From contig CAIIXF020000006.1 in NCBI GenBank assembly GCA_903813345.2, positions 15,320,348 through 15,384,347 on the forward strand: a DNA stretch of 64,000 bases, given 5' to 3'. A program made the translations under genes and the position numbers. The DNA comes from Owenia fusiformis (taxonomy: Eukaryota; Annelida; Polychaeta; Sabellida; Oweniidae). Under the pieces are notes generated by a model. The model worked only from the letters and a program-made list of their open reading frames with translations, was not told the origin of the DNA and did not search any database. This document shows positions 11,651 through 25,011 of this stretch, in pieces. Position 1 is the first letter of the stretch; the number at the start of each line of letters is the position of its first letter.

Positions 11651-14600
11651 GAACCGTAGAGTGGTGATAGGTATACTTGTAGTGCTGGCTCTGCTGCTGT
11701 ACCTCTGGCCCTCTCTACCAGGTTTTAGCCGCAAAAGTACTTATGGTAAGTAATATACCATTGTAAGATAGGATTGAACATATCAGCCATACCTAATACA
11801 TGTACACTGTATATTTCTATGTTCAGATTGTATTGATGAAACATGTATGTATGGTACATACCCTTAAAAAACGCTTGTTTTCTCCTCATGTGGTTAAAAG
11901 ATGACCTTTTTTAACCACATTTTTACCACTCAAGATATGTTTAAGTGTGGTTGTGGTCACCTGTTTTGACATTCATAAAAGTGTGGCCCCTGCTGGTATT
12001 TCTTCCACAATTCCAAGAAATATCTCCCCATAGTTTCTCCTCATAATGAGAAAGTGTGGTTAAGGTGTTCCTGAAACTATGGGTGAGCAGGACATTAACT
12101 TAAATATGATTTAAGGTTACCATATTGTTAATAGGGGTTAAAAGGGTTAATGCTTGTTAAAAATATTTTTTATTTACTGTACATGATAAGTCTGTTATAC
12201 CTGTTATTCTGGCATCTAAATTGTTTTATGCATCTTCTATGAAATATTCCATTAAGCATGTGACAACTATGAGAATGTTGTATGATTGAAGCATAGGGAG
12301 ATGGGTTAATTTGATCACATATACATTTTATACTCTGACTGAGGTTAATTGGTTTAATCTTTGCAAAATATTTCAGTAAAATGATATAAGGGTTAGAGTC
12401 AAATGAATGATCAGTGGTTTCAGTAACTTTGTGTACAAGGGGCAGATGAAAAATACAAGAGGCGGCATTCAAAATAACCAATTTTACGCTCCCGACAATG
12501 CAAATTCTTGTTATTTTAGAGTCCATGGACTGAAAGAAAGATGTCCAAGGTTTGTCAAAGTCATTTCAGCGTGTGATTTGGCAAGACATGGGCTCCACAA
12601 AATAACACCTGGAACTGTGGAATGACTAGGGCAACTTATATAGAATGTCATTTACCTTTTATAAGATAACTTACCCTTACACAGGTTGCATTTCACAAAT
12701 CCAAATGCACCTGTTGAAATGAACACTTTTGATATAAATCAAAATCTAGAATTATCATTATTAAAATGAGAGTGATGTATTAATAGATGATTCACTTGTG
12801 ATTATGTGTATATCAGATTCATTTTAGTTTTTACCACCTCCAGACATTGCCAGAAGTGGTGACATACAGAGTGTTCCAAAAGTAACAGGACTGGTGCTGG
12901 TACTGGAGAGGTTAAGCTTTGCATATATAATCGAAACTGAACCTGTACGTATCACTCGACCATATACAAATTCATGTAGCCTTCTCATATAAATAGCCGT
13001 TCAAATCCAGTGTTTGTTTAGACTACACCATAGCGTGTAATGATTCTATAGTATGTCATTGATGCGGTTTTATAGCTGGTTTTCTAATACATATTTTAAA
13101 CGAGCTTGTTTCGTAAGATTTTTGGCGCTGAATCATGCATGACATACATCATCGTGTTCAGCAAGAATTCAACTGTGCATCAAAATCAAAATTGACAGCA
13201 TAGTATTCAATAGACACGAGTAAAATGGTTCCCGTTGACCCAACGTCAAATATTCAAATCTCCCGTTCTAAACCCGAAACTCTGAAGCTGAAAGAGTATC
13301 TGAAGTAGACTAAGCGCGCATAAAACTATGAGCGCTCGATACATTCCTTTGTTAATTTTTGTACTTTGCGTTCACGGTTACGTTGTGAAAAACATCGTTA
13401 GCTTAACCTCTCCAATTTGTTAAATATGCACCAATTGTCTTCAAAATTTTACATAATGTAACATCATGTTTTTTAACTAAAATTGCCGAAATTACATAAT
13501 TTTTGTCAAAACTGATTTAGAAATCGGCCGATGACTACTCATCGGTCGGCGCCCGGCGCATATGTGGCCTAGGTATTAGAGAGAGACCGAGGTGGGAGAT
13601 ATCCCCCTCCCCTCTACACCAAACTTGTTCTCACTACGTTTTCGAAAATTGGCTGAAAGACCTCCTCACACATTATTAAGGAAAACATATCTACACATTT
13701 TGCGCATTTAACCATTTGATAACATATTGTGGATCTTATCTTAATTTGTTAATGTGAATTCGCACCTTCATTTGCATGGAAGACTTTGATAAAATCCTTT
13801 TTTGATGATTTTTGAACAGTCTACTAAGAATACCATGTTGTAAATATTGTTTTCTTTATAATATGTCGAGCTAGGACTGCTCAAACAAATTCACTTTTTG
13901 TAGCTACAAGTATTTAATTTCAATAGATGATAAACTTCTCAATATAAGAAATTACCCTCATAAGACATTGTTGCAAGGTGTGTTGCAATGAATGTGGCAC
14001 CCCGTATTCCCGGGCCCGCATTATGTATTCTCAAAGAAAGCCATCATGATAAACCATGACATCTCATTTCTTCTTAGCCCTGTGTTGCAGGTGAAACAGA
14101 AAGATGCCATGAGTATCAGAATGGAAGAAAGCATATATTTGCATTGATGGTGTATAGATAGTTATTTTATATAGTGTTTTAGTCGTACATGGAAACCGAT
14201 TCTAACCAGGAAGGATATTGCAACTTTTTTCAAGATCCTAAAGTTGCAATTCTCGTTATTGTGTTTCATTGTAAAGACGCACCTATGAAAGTGTGTCTCT
14301 GGTACAAAGGCGTAGTTCTACATTAATTTAAGATACACGTTTTTTAAACTTGTACGTGAACATGTAGAATTATGGACCTGGTGGATTTTTTCTCCATTTT
14401 GTACTGTTAATACTTCGCCGGTTGAGTATATAAAGGTATGCATGTCCCAGCTTTTGGTAAGTGGGGGTTCAAACCTCCCCCCCCCCATTCACACATACAC
14501 TTTTTATCATGCTTAAGTAACTTCGCATTGTAATTACAAGGGTGTTATAAACGAGACACCAGGATGATAAAGTAGGTGTACAATATATTTCCGCGTTTGC

Positions 14601-17600
14601 GCGCAAGAAAATTAGGGCCCAAATCTTGAGAAAGAGTCGGGGGAATGCGAGGCGAATCCTGGAAACTCGGGTTCGGGAAAGCGGGGTTCACTGTTTGGTT
14701 CCGTTGACACCTGTGCGAAACTACATTCATAATTTATCCGACAGTCGCTTTGATGTTTCTTTATCTCGTCTGCTACTCGATAAAGAACAATTAACAAAGC
14801 TCATCAAGAATGGACGATCTTGCACAGGTACTCATATAAGAACCTCTATATCTTTTTAACACCAATATATAACGGACACACCATGTTAAAAATAAAATGT
14901 TATATCTAATGTGCCAATTCAATGATTTAGCATATCGAAAATATTTTCAACCTAAGTGACCTCATCGTGACATCACTTAGGCGGTGGCAACATTTTTCAA
15001 TGTCAATCTTTTCTTAATATGCTAAACTTAAAAAATAAAACAATTTTGACTGTCTGACCAGGTTAAAAGGATGAATATGTTTTTAATATTATTTTACCAT
15101 TGGTTTCTATGAGAATTAAAATTTGGAAATGCATCTTTCTCTGAACCACTTTCATGCATGGATGAGTTCATTGCTCGCCCATCTACCAACCAATTTTCTT
15201 GATTTTGTCGGCAAAAAACAAGTGAGGATGATTGCTATGCATCGGTGTGAATTATCGCTTTAAAAGATATAAGTGTAAACAAAAAGTCCTTCAAAAACAT
15301 TTTTGAAATTTATAAAAAGTTTCACATTTCACGCTTTAATAATATTGGATAAGACAAAAATATAAGCCAAAGTGGTTTAAACTTTATATGGGGCCTTTAA
15401 CTGATTAATAGTACAATTACGTCATTTCTAAGGGCAATATAGTGAAATATTGGACCGAGGTCCAATATTTCACTATATTGCTCGCAGAAATGACGTTATA
15501 AGTATTATTATACCAAAGGTTATTTTGATTATCATGCACATGATACTGGTTAGATAGTGATCTAAAATGCACAGCCCAAACGGGAACAAAATTGGACGGT
15601 GTTTACTACTATAATGAGATCAAGTGATCTTTACGATTATAGTGAGTTCCATTGCAGTTCGAAACTGAGGTACAAATCATAGACAAGGAAGTGCAAAACA
15701 AGATCGCTGAATAAAATAAAGGATAGTCTATAGAAGACTTTTATTTTCCCCCAAAACTATATTTGACTTCTAACAAACGGCGGATTATCGAAAACAAATG
15801 GCGATTTCGGACACTCGCCCCGTGCTATTGAAAGCCCAGATGATGCTTGACTTTTCTATTTAGGGAGATCAGAAGTTTGCATGAATATAAAACAAAGTAT
15901 TAGTTATTCTAAAGGGACGCTTATTTTGACTGAACTGACTAATCTTATTATAAGACTAATTAAAGAATAACAGGATGTGTCTGCTGTACAAATACATGTA
16001 ATCAATGTTAAAATATAGTCCAGACATGATTTTATTATTTCTTAGACATCAAAGACTTTTATTTAACTTTAATTTCAGTATATTTTCCATGACATATTTT
16101 GTACTTAATCACCCTTAAAGCTACAGTTATATGGACAGATTATTAAAAGCAGTTTTAGTGAAAACTGTGAGATTCTGAAAAACACATCTTAAGTTGATAC
16201 CAAAGGTTGATAGTAGGTTGTTCTATAGCAACAACCCAAGTTGATGCATTTTGTGGGAGATATTTATATTCATAATCATGTGATCTTTTTTCGTGAACTG
16301 GTCAAAGTTTATTTTTCATCTACATTATTATTATCATTTTCAGTGAAGGTCTTACATATCTTTCCTTTATAGTAAACATTTGTAATGTACATTATTGTGC
16401 TTGGGGACCATATTCCTGATTTGTAAGGAGGTTAACTGATAATTCAATTCATCTACAGAGCTTTAAATGATACTTTTCTGTATCTATCTAGATGGCATGT
16501 TCTGATTGCCTCTGTATGTTCAGTTAAGGCTCCTAACTTCAATGTGTCCATTTTAATTAATACTTATTTGATAATAATTAATCATTTGCTTAATAATTAT
16601 AAGTTTAATTGTGGATCTTGGATGCTTATTTTCATTAAATCTATATCTGAGCTAGATCTGAGTAAACTCATTTTGTCCTAGCTGTGGAACTGAATATTGT
16701 TGCTATAACTTATGTAAACAATTTTGGGTTTGTTGACTTAAATACCACACTTTTCCCACATTTTACACTACACTTTTTATTCATATTATATATCACCCAT
16801 ACCTGTACTGCTCTTATACCATCTCCAAACCACACTCATACCACATCCGACCCACACCTTTGAATCTCATGGTCAGTGGTTTTTATATATAATGGAATTC
16901 TTTTAATTCAATTTAGTTTTTACACTGCTTAAAATTGTTAGATTTCTCATAATAGAACAACCCACCCTACTTCAGCAATAGACTCAATCTTAACCTTGGT
17001 ATGAATAGCAAATACTCATTTTATTTACTGTTATTAATCTTCAGAGCTTACACTTTTTATATATTTTACAAAGTTTATTGCAGAATTGTCATTGGTCACA
17101 GTCAGGCGAAAGGTGCCAAGCAGCCTTCAATGAACGTTGAATAGTCATATTCAAATATCATCCTCTTTGATAGCTGAGACTAACATAAAATTTTTTATGA
17201 TGGTGGCATGGTCTCAGTTGATAGTGAATAAAAATTGAGGTAGATTTTAATTGTTTCCCAGATATTTGGTCTTATATTTAGACAATTAGTTTGATATTGG
17301 GTCCCTATTTGACATTTGATATGGCTTTGTGGTGTAATACTATTGTACAAATTAATTGGTATGGGAGCATATTGAAATTTAATTGATTGGTATTGTCAAC
17401 AGTTCACTTTCATAGGTCACCAGTTTCCACAAATTGAGGCGTTTCACTGAAATATCCTGTAAAGATTAAACTCTGGGATAATCAAAGATTAAAATATACA
17501 CCAATAAATCAATAATAATTGAGACAAATAATTCATGCTTCAATCATACAACATTCTCATTTGTGTCACATATGTTTAATAAAATATTTGTTTGATGATG

Positions 17601-20600
17601 AAAAAGATGCATGAAACAATTTAGATACCAGAATAACAGGTATAACCGACTTATCATGTACAGTAAATCCAAAAATATATTTAACAAGCATTAACCCTTT
17701 TAACCCCTATTAACAATATGGTAACCTTAAATCATATTTAAGTTAATGTCCTGCTCACCCATAGTTTCAGGACCACCTTAACCATACTTTCTCATTATGA
17801 AGTGAAACTATGGGGAGATAGTTCTTGGAATTGTGGAAGAAATACCAGCAGGGGCCACACTTTTATGAATGTCAAAACAGGTGACCACAACCACACTTAA
17901 ACATATCTTGAGTGGTAAAAATGTGGTTAAAAAAGGTCATCTTTTAACCACATGAGGAGAAAACAAGCGTTTTTTCTTAAGGGCGAGTTTGAAAAAGATG
18001 TGCTTTTTATCATTTTTTGTTCAAATTGGACGCAATTAAATTGCCCCGGGTACCCCCGACTCCGGTTGCCATAGTAACTATAATATTAACCAATCAGATG
18101 GCAGAAGTTATATATTTATATGTTTTAATTTAGAAATGTACAAGGTATATTCTGACCAGATTTCAGGATGTTTGGACCAATATTTACAAAATGCCAGATA
18201 CTTTTACCTTATTTATTGATCACCCTGTACATAGATAATACATTGTTTGAAAAAGAGATTAAATACCTTATAGAGTTGAGTCTGAATGAATTTATTCTAC
18301 TAGATTTATTTATTTCTAGACAAATCCAACCAGCTGGTGACCTGTGTTGAGGAGAAACTAGAAGCATTCCAGGATCAGGTGGGGCAGTTTGATGCCTCCA
18401 TACAACACATTCCAGCCTCAGAACAGGAGGCGGCGTACATTCCATTTGTAGGTTAGTAAATTGACCTCTGTTGTCATAGCAACTGTATCTTTCTTTTAGT
18501 ATTATTGTTAATAGTCTCCAACTTTTTTGTGGCGGCGGTTGGTGATAGGTATTTGGCATCCGTAACAAATGACAGGTGGTGACATTTTGCCTGGTTATTC
18601 CTTGTTATTTTCTGTACTTGCCTATGGTGTATTAAGAATTCAAGATATATTTGTCTACTGTTCTTATCTTAATTTGGCATCAGGTTTCATTTCAATTTTA
18701 CGGATTTAGACTTGGAGGATCAACTTTTTTGCTTCATACTTTGAGAATGATGGAATGATAATTAAAATCATACATATTTTAGGTAATGGTTACATAGGTG
18801 TAACATACAAGGGTGAACATGGGTTAACACTGAAGTATGGTAGGGCCCTATCTGTTTTTCTTCCCTACTACCCAATGGTGCTCAGTCAGATGGAGGGACA
18901 TGACTCTAGGGCAGCTACAATCTCAGAATACAAGAATGGGGTCATTTACACCATAGACTGCTTCCAAAAAGTAAGATATAAGACATGTTTATAATATAAC
19001 AATTCTCAAGAAGTGTTGACATATTTTTTAGCCAACATTTTTGAGATACTGTTGTTAGCAATTGCTATTTGGCATGAGTAACAATTGTCACATTTTTCCA
19101 GGTTGTGACATTTTGTCATGTAATGCTTTGTACAACATGTGAAGGCCCTGTAATTATTTTAAGATTGTCTTTGAATGAGAGATTTTGTTAAATAGGAAAC
19201 CACAAAACATACGAGTACAATATTGAAATTACAATATTGGTTATAGTTTATGAAGCATAGTATCTTGCTGAGCATTAAGATTGAATATTGAAGTGAATAG
19301 AACTTACTTCATTCATTTACATTTCTTTAGATATATTATTAAAGCCTGTATAAACAGATTCAAAAATTGTCTTTTGATTGGCATTTTGAATAAATGACCA
19401 TTTGCTATGTAAAATGTATACAAATACATAAAATAAGAAGATGAAAGCAAATAATTCATGAATTTGGTTATAATTTATTGTGATGTTATTGTAGACTACA
19501 TTATGTATGACAAGTGGTAGTCAGATATATGCCCACAGGTCACGTCCCTCCATCCTAGTTCAGGACATCAGAATATACAACCCATCGGTAGGTATTTTGA
19601 ACTAAATAAGAACCTTTTATTAAATACAGTGGTTCCTCAACTGATTATTCCTGTAATAATAGAGCATGCAACATTCAAAGTGTTTCTAATGTTTTATTCA
19701 GTAAAGTAGTGAAAAGTTACCTTTTGAGAATTTGGATGCACACAGTATTCTCAACGTTGTAATAATTTATTTAGTATCCTTTTATATTATCAGACAAGTA
19801 TATTACAATTGAATTGATGAATAGCTTTCTTTGCTAGGACAATGCAATGACATTAGATCTACTGCAAGTCGGAACTTCAGACTGGAAGGATTCTTCAACA
19901 CAGACATTTAAGTAAATTAAGATATTTTACTTCACACATTTATTTTATCAACCTTGCAAATACATGTATATCCAAAACCTGCATTCTCATTTCTCAGTCC
20001 ATAGTGCCATACCAGCATTTTTAGATATAAATATATCCCTCTATATCCTCTTGGGACCGGATACTAATACGTTGTACTTGCTCAACACATTTTCATCACT
20101 TTTAGTCCTATTTGTTCACTTGCATCAAATGTACACACATTTTGAAAAAATAACAGGAGAACTTTTTTTCAATTTTTCTCACAAGATATATCTCCAATGC
20201 AATACAAAATTCCATTCAGAGAAAGATATATGCAGTTGAATTTATCTGGCTCACTCCTCAGACTTATCTGCAAGTATTGCAGGTCTATTTCCCATTGTTT
20301 ATTTCAGGACATCATCTAAGTTGGAGCAAGATGTAGACTGTCTTTTAACAACAGGCACATATCCTGTGCCCAAGTCAGATAGTCTTGTTTTTGTGGTTGC
20401 TATAGCAACAGTCAAAGTTCCTGATACAGTAGAAGTCAAGTCTGGTGGGTAAGTAAGGCCATTCACCAAATAGGCTAGATATGTTAGAATTTAATGATAC
20501 AATGTACTAAAATTGATATTACATCTTAATTGAATTTGATACTTCCTCCAAGAGGAAGGATGGCAAGGGATTTGTAATATTAATTTATTGCATTTTTTTC

Positions 20601-23600
20601 CTCATACTGAAATCTAAATACTAGTACTGTGCACTGTTATATTATTTATCTATAACAATTACAAAATCCAAAGTTTGAGATTTATTTTCTTTTAAATCTA
20701 ACTGTTAACAGTGTGCTGTTGAGGATACTTGCCTTTCTCTGATTTGAACTGACAAGTATATAGCCCTACTTGTCCAAAATGCATGTTTGACAAATAGCTG
20801 ATCATTTGTGCAAATCTGGTGAAATTGTTCAAACTGTGCCCAAGTTTTGAGTGTAATTATGTTATTATTATAGGACAGTAAAGTATCACGTCGTGACATC
20901 AGTGCAATATTCAACTCCAATCTCACATGGAGAAGTTGAAGAGAAAAAGAAAGAATTGGAAGAAAGTGCCAAAAATGTAAGTACCTAATTGTACAGGAAA
21001 AATGTTTTCATTTTTGTAAAGATCACATTACACTTTAGATGTAAATAAGTGAGATCAATAATATACAGCCAAAGTAACATTGTGAAAGAAACTTCAATTA
21101 ATCATAGTTTATATAATGGGCCTATACATTAATTAGAATATCCCCTTTGTGTAAATAACTGGGTTTTGACATTAAGTACAAACAGGGAATCAAAAGTCAT
21201 CCAGCCTCACATACGCGTATATGACTTAAATATTCAGAGTTATGATCTCACATTGTAATCCCTCTTGTACAGTAAATGTACTTCCAATCAATTCATAACA
21301 CCTAAGTTTGTATCCAATACTTCAGTGCATCTCCTATAAAGTTTCAAAATCTTAATAATGTACAGCTGTATGTTGAAATAAAAACTTCTAAAATGCTATT
21401 AAACATAATCCCCTGCACTAAATATCTTGGGCAGCTCACTGGATATGTAGGCTAAAGCTATATCATTATATATAATATTACTTTAGGATCTGAGCAGTAC
21501 ATTGAAGATTGATGTAGTAATGCTGCGGAATGAACATACCAAAGTGTGGAACCAGGTAAACTCAGGAATATTATGCTCAAAATGTACCAGAATATCAGTT
21601 TCATAATCTTCAGGACATGAAAAAAAGGTTTTCATATATAAAGTCGGCATTTGGCATCTGTAACAAATGGCAGGTGGTGACATTTTGCATGTTAGTGCCC
21701 TGTTAGTATTTATTTAATTGTAGCAAAGTAATTAAAAAATATAAAAAATATAAGGTGAACCATTAAAATCAAATAACCGCAACCCGTGGGTTTCGATGGG
21801 ATCCTCTATTCAAATGTTTATTGAGCTAGCTAGATCTATGAACAAATGTTTCTGTTTCAGCTCTGGGAATCTGGCTTCAGTATTAGCTACTCACTAGCCC
21901 CCGGGGCTATAAATGGGAACCGTATCAACGCAACCATGTACTATGTGATGAGCAACCTACGATCTCTCATACATGAAGTTAATGTTAGTCCAGTGAAGAA
22001 ACTTGAACTACAGAAACTACTTTTCTTTCCTGATAGATGCTATAGTGGACATCATACTCTGTAAGCATCTGTACTTACTTGTTGAGAGTTTTCTGCTAGT
22101 TATAAAGGTGAAAAGATAATGCCTCTGTCATATTTGCCTTGGTGGATTGGCGTATTAAATATCTCAGCCAATAGCAATTATAATTTATAGGGCAACTGCA
22201 ACATTCCAACAGTCACTTACTGTAACAGTCACATATGCTAGGGTAAAATCTGTAACTGCCATAAGGCCTTTGAAGTATTGAAATACTGTCGCTTTAGGAC
22301 CAATGTAGATAATCTGCAGCTGGCAACACCCATTGTCAACTCAAATTAATAATTGTCTTACTAAGATTTATCTCTATGAGCTAAATTACAGTACTTATTA
22401 AGATTTTTTGAAAGAAAGTCTAAGATACATTTTAATTTTTAAAGTCATTGTGATTACTCCTTAACGAAACAATTAAAATATGACAGCCATCATGATGAAC
22501 ATTCATACATTTACATTTTTTTTTCTTTTCAAGACAAGCACCAGGCCTATGGATAGATACGCCAACTCAGGAAGATACTCTAGAGGTGGTCAATAGGTGG
22601 ATAATCACACTAGAAAAGCAGGGGTGTATTAGTATGCTGCAAGCAGGTTTGTATATGTCATGTTACATTCAACTAAAGGCAAACTATCCATTATGTCAAA
22701 ATATTTGAGGAGCCTAGTATATTTTTATCTTGAGCTTTTGTAGAATTTAATTTCAATTCTTTTAGTTTGTTTAAGTGTATTCCTCCACTTTTGTGAGAGA
22801 CTTTCAACAAATACAACTACATTATCTTTATTTGCAGGAGCTGATGGTGCCTTACAAGCAATGATCTTAAGTTTTGGTGCATTTCAATTCACACACCACC
22901 ATTTAGAGTTCAAAACTGATCCTAAAGACCTCCATAGGGACTATTTGTTCAGGCGTATAAACTATGGTAATAACACACATGTTAATGTTACTGTGGAGGT
23001 TGGAGAGGATAATAGGGCTATGTTATATGCTGCTCTAGATAAGAATGACAAAGAATATTATGCATGTGATGCTGGATGCCTTGACCCACCTGTTAAATTA
23101 AGGTATGTTGTATTTTAAATAAGAAATATATGTATTATATCGACGAAAAAATACCACAGGACAAGGCACAAATGTTTTCTTCGAAACCTTTGTATTTATT
23201 ACTCGACATAGTATCTGATCTGAAAACTCACCAAAATTTTGCAAAATAACCCAGATGCGAGTAGAAATAATCTTGATTTACGTCATTAAAAATTCAAAAT
23301 TCAGTCAAAGTAATATCATATTTGAAATCTACTTGTAAAATTACATCTAGAAATGTGGTTTTAAAAAGTGTTTATCAACTTTGAAAAATTACTTTTCTTC
23401 GAAAATGTGACTTCTAACTCGGGGAGATTCCCCATAGACCCTATGCTATAAAATCACAAAAAATGAAATATCTTTTCTTTTAGTGGACAGATAATATTTT
23501 GCTTTACTGGACATATTTTCATTAGTATAAGTATTAGACACATAAGGGTTATATGAAAATTGAGCCACTTAAATTGATAATATTCAAGTTTAAGGGAACT

Positions 23601-25011
23601 TTCTTATATACCTGCCATGTTAATTGACCCGAATCAGCCACCTGGTGGTGAAACTGGTAACTACCTACTCGCATTTGGGTAATTGTCACTTTATTTCCTA
23701 CTTCTAGTTTAGCATTTAGCACTGAATGAAACACTTAGTACAGAACAGGTATTGTGTCAACGAATAATAACTGGGTGAAATATTGACTTAAAGAAGGCTT
23801 GAATACAGTCATGTTCGAATTAAATATAATGTTTAGAATTTCTCATTGAATCATTTTTTATTTGGACTGCTTCATAAGTGGCCGAATCCATTACCCCCAA
23901 ATGAGTTGCAATATCACACTAGGTTCAATTTAGTTACCTAGATGTAATGACAGTGGAGGCCTTCACAATTATATGGAGTAGAAAACATCATTCATTTAGC
24001 CCATACTATGATATTGTAATTCTTCATCTTATATTCTAATTGTAGTAAGCAGCAGACATATTTCCCTGTGAAGCTCACTCAGCCCATGACAGCTGTACTG
24101 TACATAACTGCAGACCATGAGCACATGCAAGAACTGAAGGTTGCCATAAATGTAAAGGAGGTCAATTATGGTAATTTAGGCTATTGTTATTACTATTCTC
24201 TATCTGAAATATTGTATAAATTAAAATGAATATGGCCATTGATTTTGACTTGATTTTAATTTCTTATTTTCTGTCATATAAAAAGCCATCTGCGAGTGAG
24301 GAAGAAAAAACACACAAAATCATCCATAGGCTTGCACGGGTATTAACCAATGTCCCTTGAATTCCTGTACACAACAGCGTATTTAATTTCATTGGCCTGT
24401 CATTGTTTTAAGGAACTGTAATCTCATTCAAAATTTCTAAAACTAAAGTTTCTTCTTGGGATTCCTACAAACATGGAATGTCAAGTGAATGTATTCATTT
24501 TCAGCACCTGGGAATGGCAGAGAATTTTGAACCAAATGAATAAAATTTGTGTGGGAAATGGCAGGGAGTTTCGTGTCAGAGTTGAAAACCTAAACTTTGA
24601 TAAAATAGCGTAACTGATTATAAAGTTGTGGATAAGATACATTGACATTATGAAGTGTGTGTGAAGCAAATGATTCAAGAAGTAATAGTTTTGCCCGGAA
24701 ATGTCAGGGAATTTCAGTCTTAAGGATGTACAATTGTAAGAATCCTACTCATAGTGATATACCTATATGTAACCATATATTGCCTTCATTGTGTAAGTTA
24801 AATGTGACGTTTTTGTTTTTCAGCTCCAGCTCATGAGCACCATGTCATTGCTGTGCATAAACATGGCCACTCATATGGTGGCTTACCAGCTATCTTTTGG
24901 GTTTCAATCATCGTTCTCATCATCATATTTCATCTTTTCCTCTTCAAACTCATCTTCAATGAGTATTGCCAGGGACAAGCACGATTTACAAGTGGGCGTT
25001 ATAACCTCTGA
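11651..25011 (+). CDS. KIAA2013: KIAA2013-like (DUF2152-type) membrane protein; first exon not found
   Basis: Exons: 11651-11745, 18320-18451, 18783-18970, 19495-19587, 19838-19911, 20308-20448, 20874-20976, 21487-21555, 21861-22060, 22534-22646, 22838-23102, 24046-24170 and 24824-25011. All keep frame, giving 594 codons and a TGA; human KIAA2013 is about 634 residues. The first exon encodes a signal-anchor-like helix ([16 protein letters not shown]). The last encodes a C-terminal membrane helix and tail ([20 protein letters not shown] then FNEYC), very like the human end. Other matches are [22 protein letters not shown] and [14 protein letters not shown]. Cysteines in the latter suggest a disulfide-bonded lumenal domain. 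The molecular function is unknown, so none is assigned. The first visible exon starts in phase 2, so a short upstream exon with the Met is expected. The gene is convergent with CNGK. Confidence 0.9.
11866..12297 (+). repeat. Left arm of ~430-bp inverted repeat
   Basis: This arm begins AAAAACGCTTGTTTTCTCCTC and contains GGTTAAAAGGGTTAATGCTTG and GTTGTATGATTGAAGCAT. It is the reverse complement, with few mismatches, of 17533-17981. It lies in the first visible intron of the KIAA2013-like gene. Confidence 0.9.
12905..13413. mobile_element. Candidate 509-bp MITE
   Basis: The ends are inverted copies: GGAGAGGTTAAGCT at 12905 and AGCTTAACCTCTCC ending at 13413. The size and position inside an intron fit a miniature inverted-repeat element. 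No convincing target duplication was seen, so the family is not assigned. Confidence 0.5.
15419..15496. repeat. 78-bp palindrome (strong hairpin)
   Basis: Arms of 23 bases (GCAATATAGTGAAATATTGG plus ACC) at 15434-15456 are exactly reversed at 15459-15481 around a 2-base centre. After a 4-base mismatch, ACGTCATTTCT / AGAAATGACGT extends the pairing. Weaker pairing continues outward (TAATAGTAC / GTATTATTA), suggesting a small MITE. It is intronic. Confidence 0.85.
17533..17981 (-). repeat. Right arm of ~430-bp inverted repeat
   Basis: Reverse complement of 11866-12297 with scattered substitutions, ending AAAACAAGCGTTTTTTCTTA. The two arms enclose about 5.2 kb of intron with no coding potential that I recognise. 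The outer ends share CCCTTAA-like sequence, but no clear target duplication was found. Confidence 0.9.

Larger units (their letters stand above)
12298..17532. other. Intronic spacer between the inverted arms
   Basis: About 5.2 kb lies between the two arms. It contains the candidate MITE at 12905-13413, a poly(C) run near 14480 and the palindrome at 15419-15496. No transposase-like frame was seen. Open frames are all below 80 codons and unrecognised. Confidence 0.5.

Noticed and set aside
11113-11667. 184-codon open frame of 16-residue repeats
   Set aside because: It is a 48-bp minisatellite whose period is a multiple of three; the true exon at 11651 is read in another frame.
14545-14859. Overlapping frames near 14.6 kb
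   Set aside because: Unrecognised, on both strands, inside the intron between two confirmed exons.
18553-21700. Short similar segments near 18553, 19068 and 21652 (GACATTTTG context)
   Set aside because: About 50 bp, diverged and intronic; too little to call an element.
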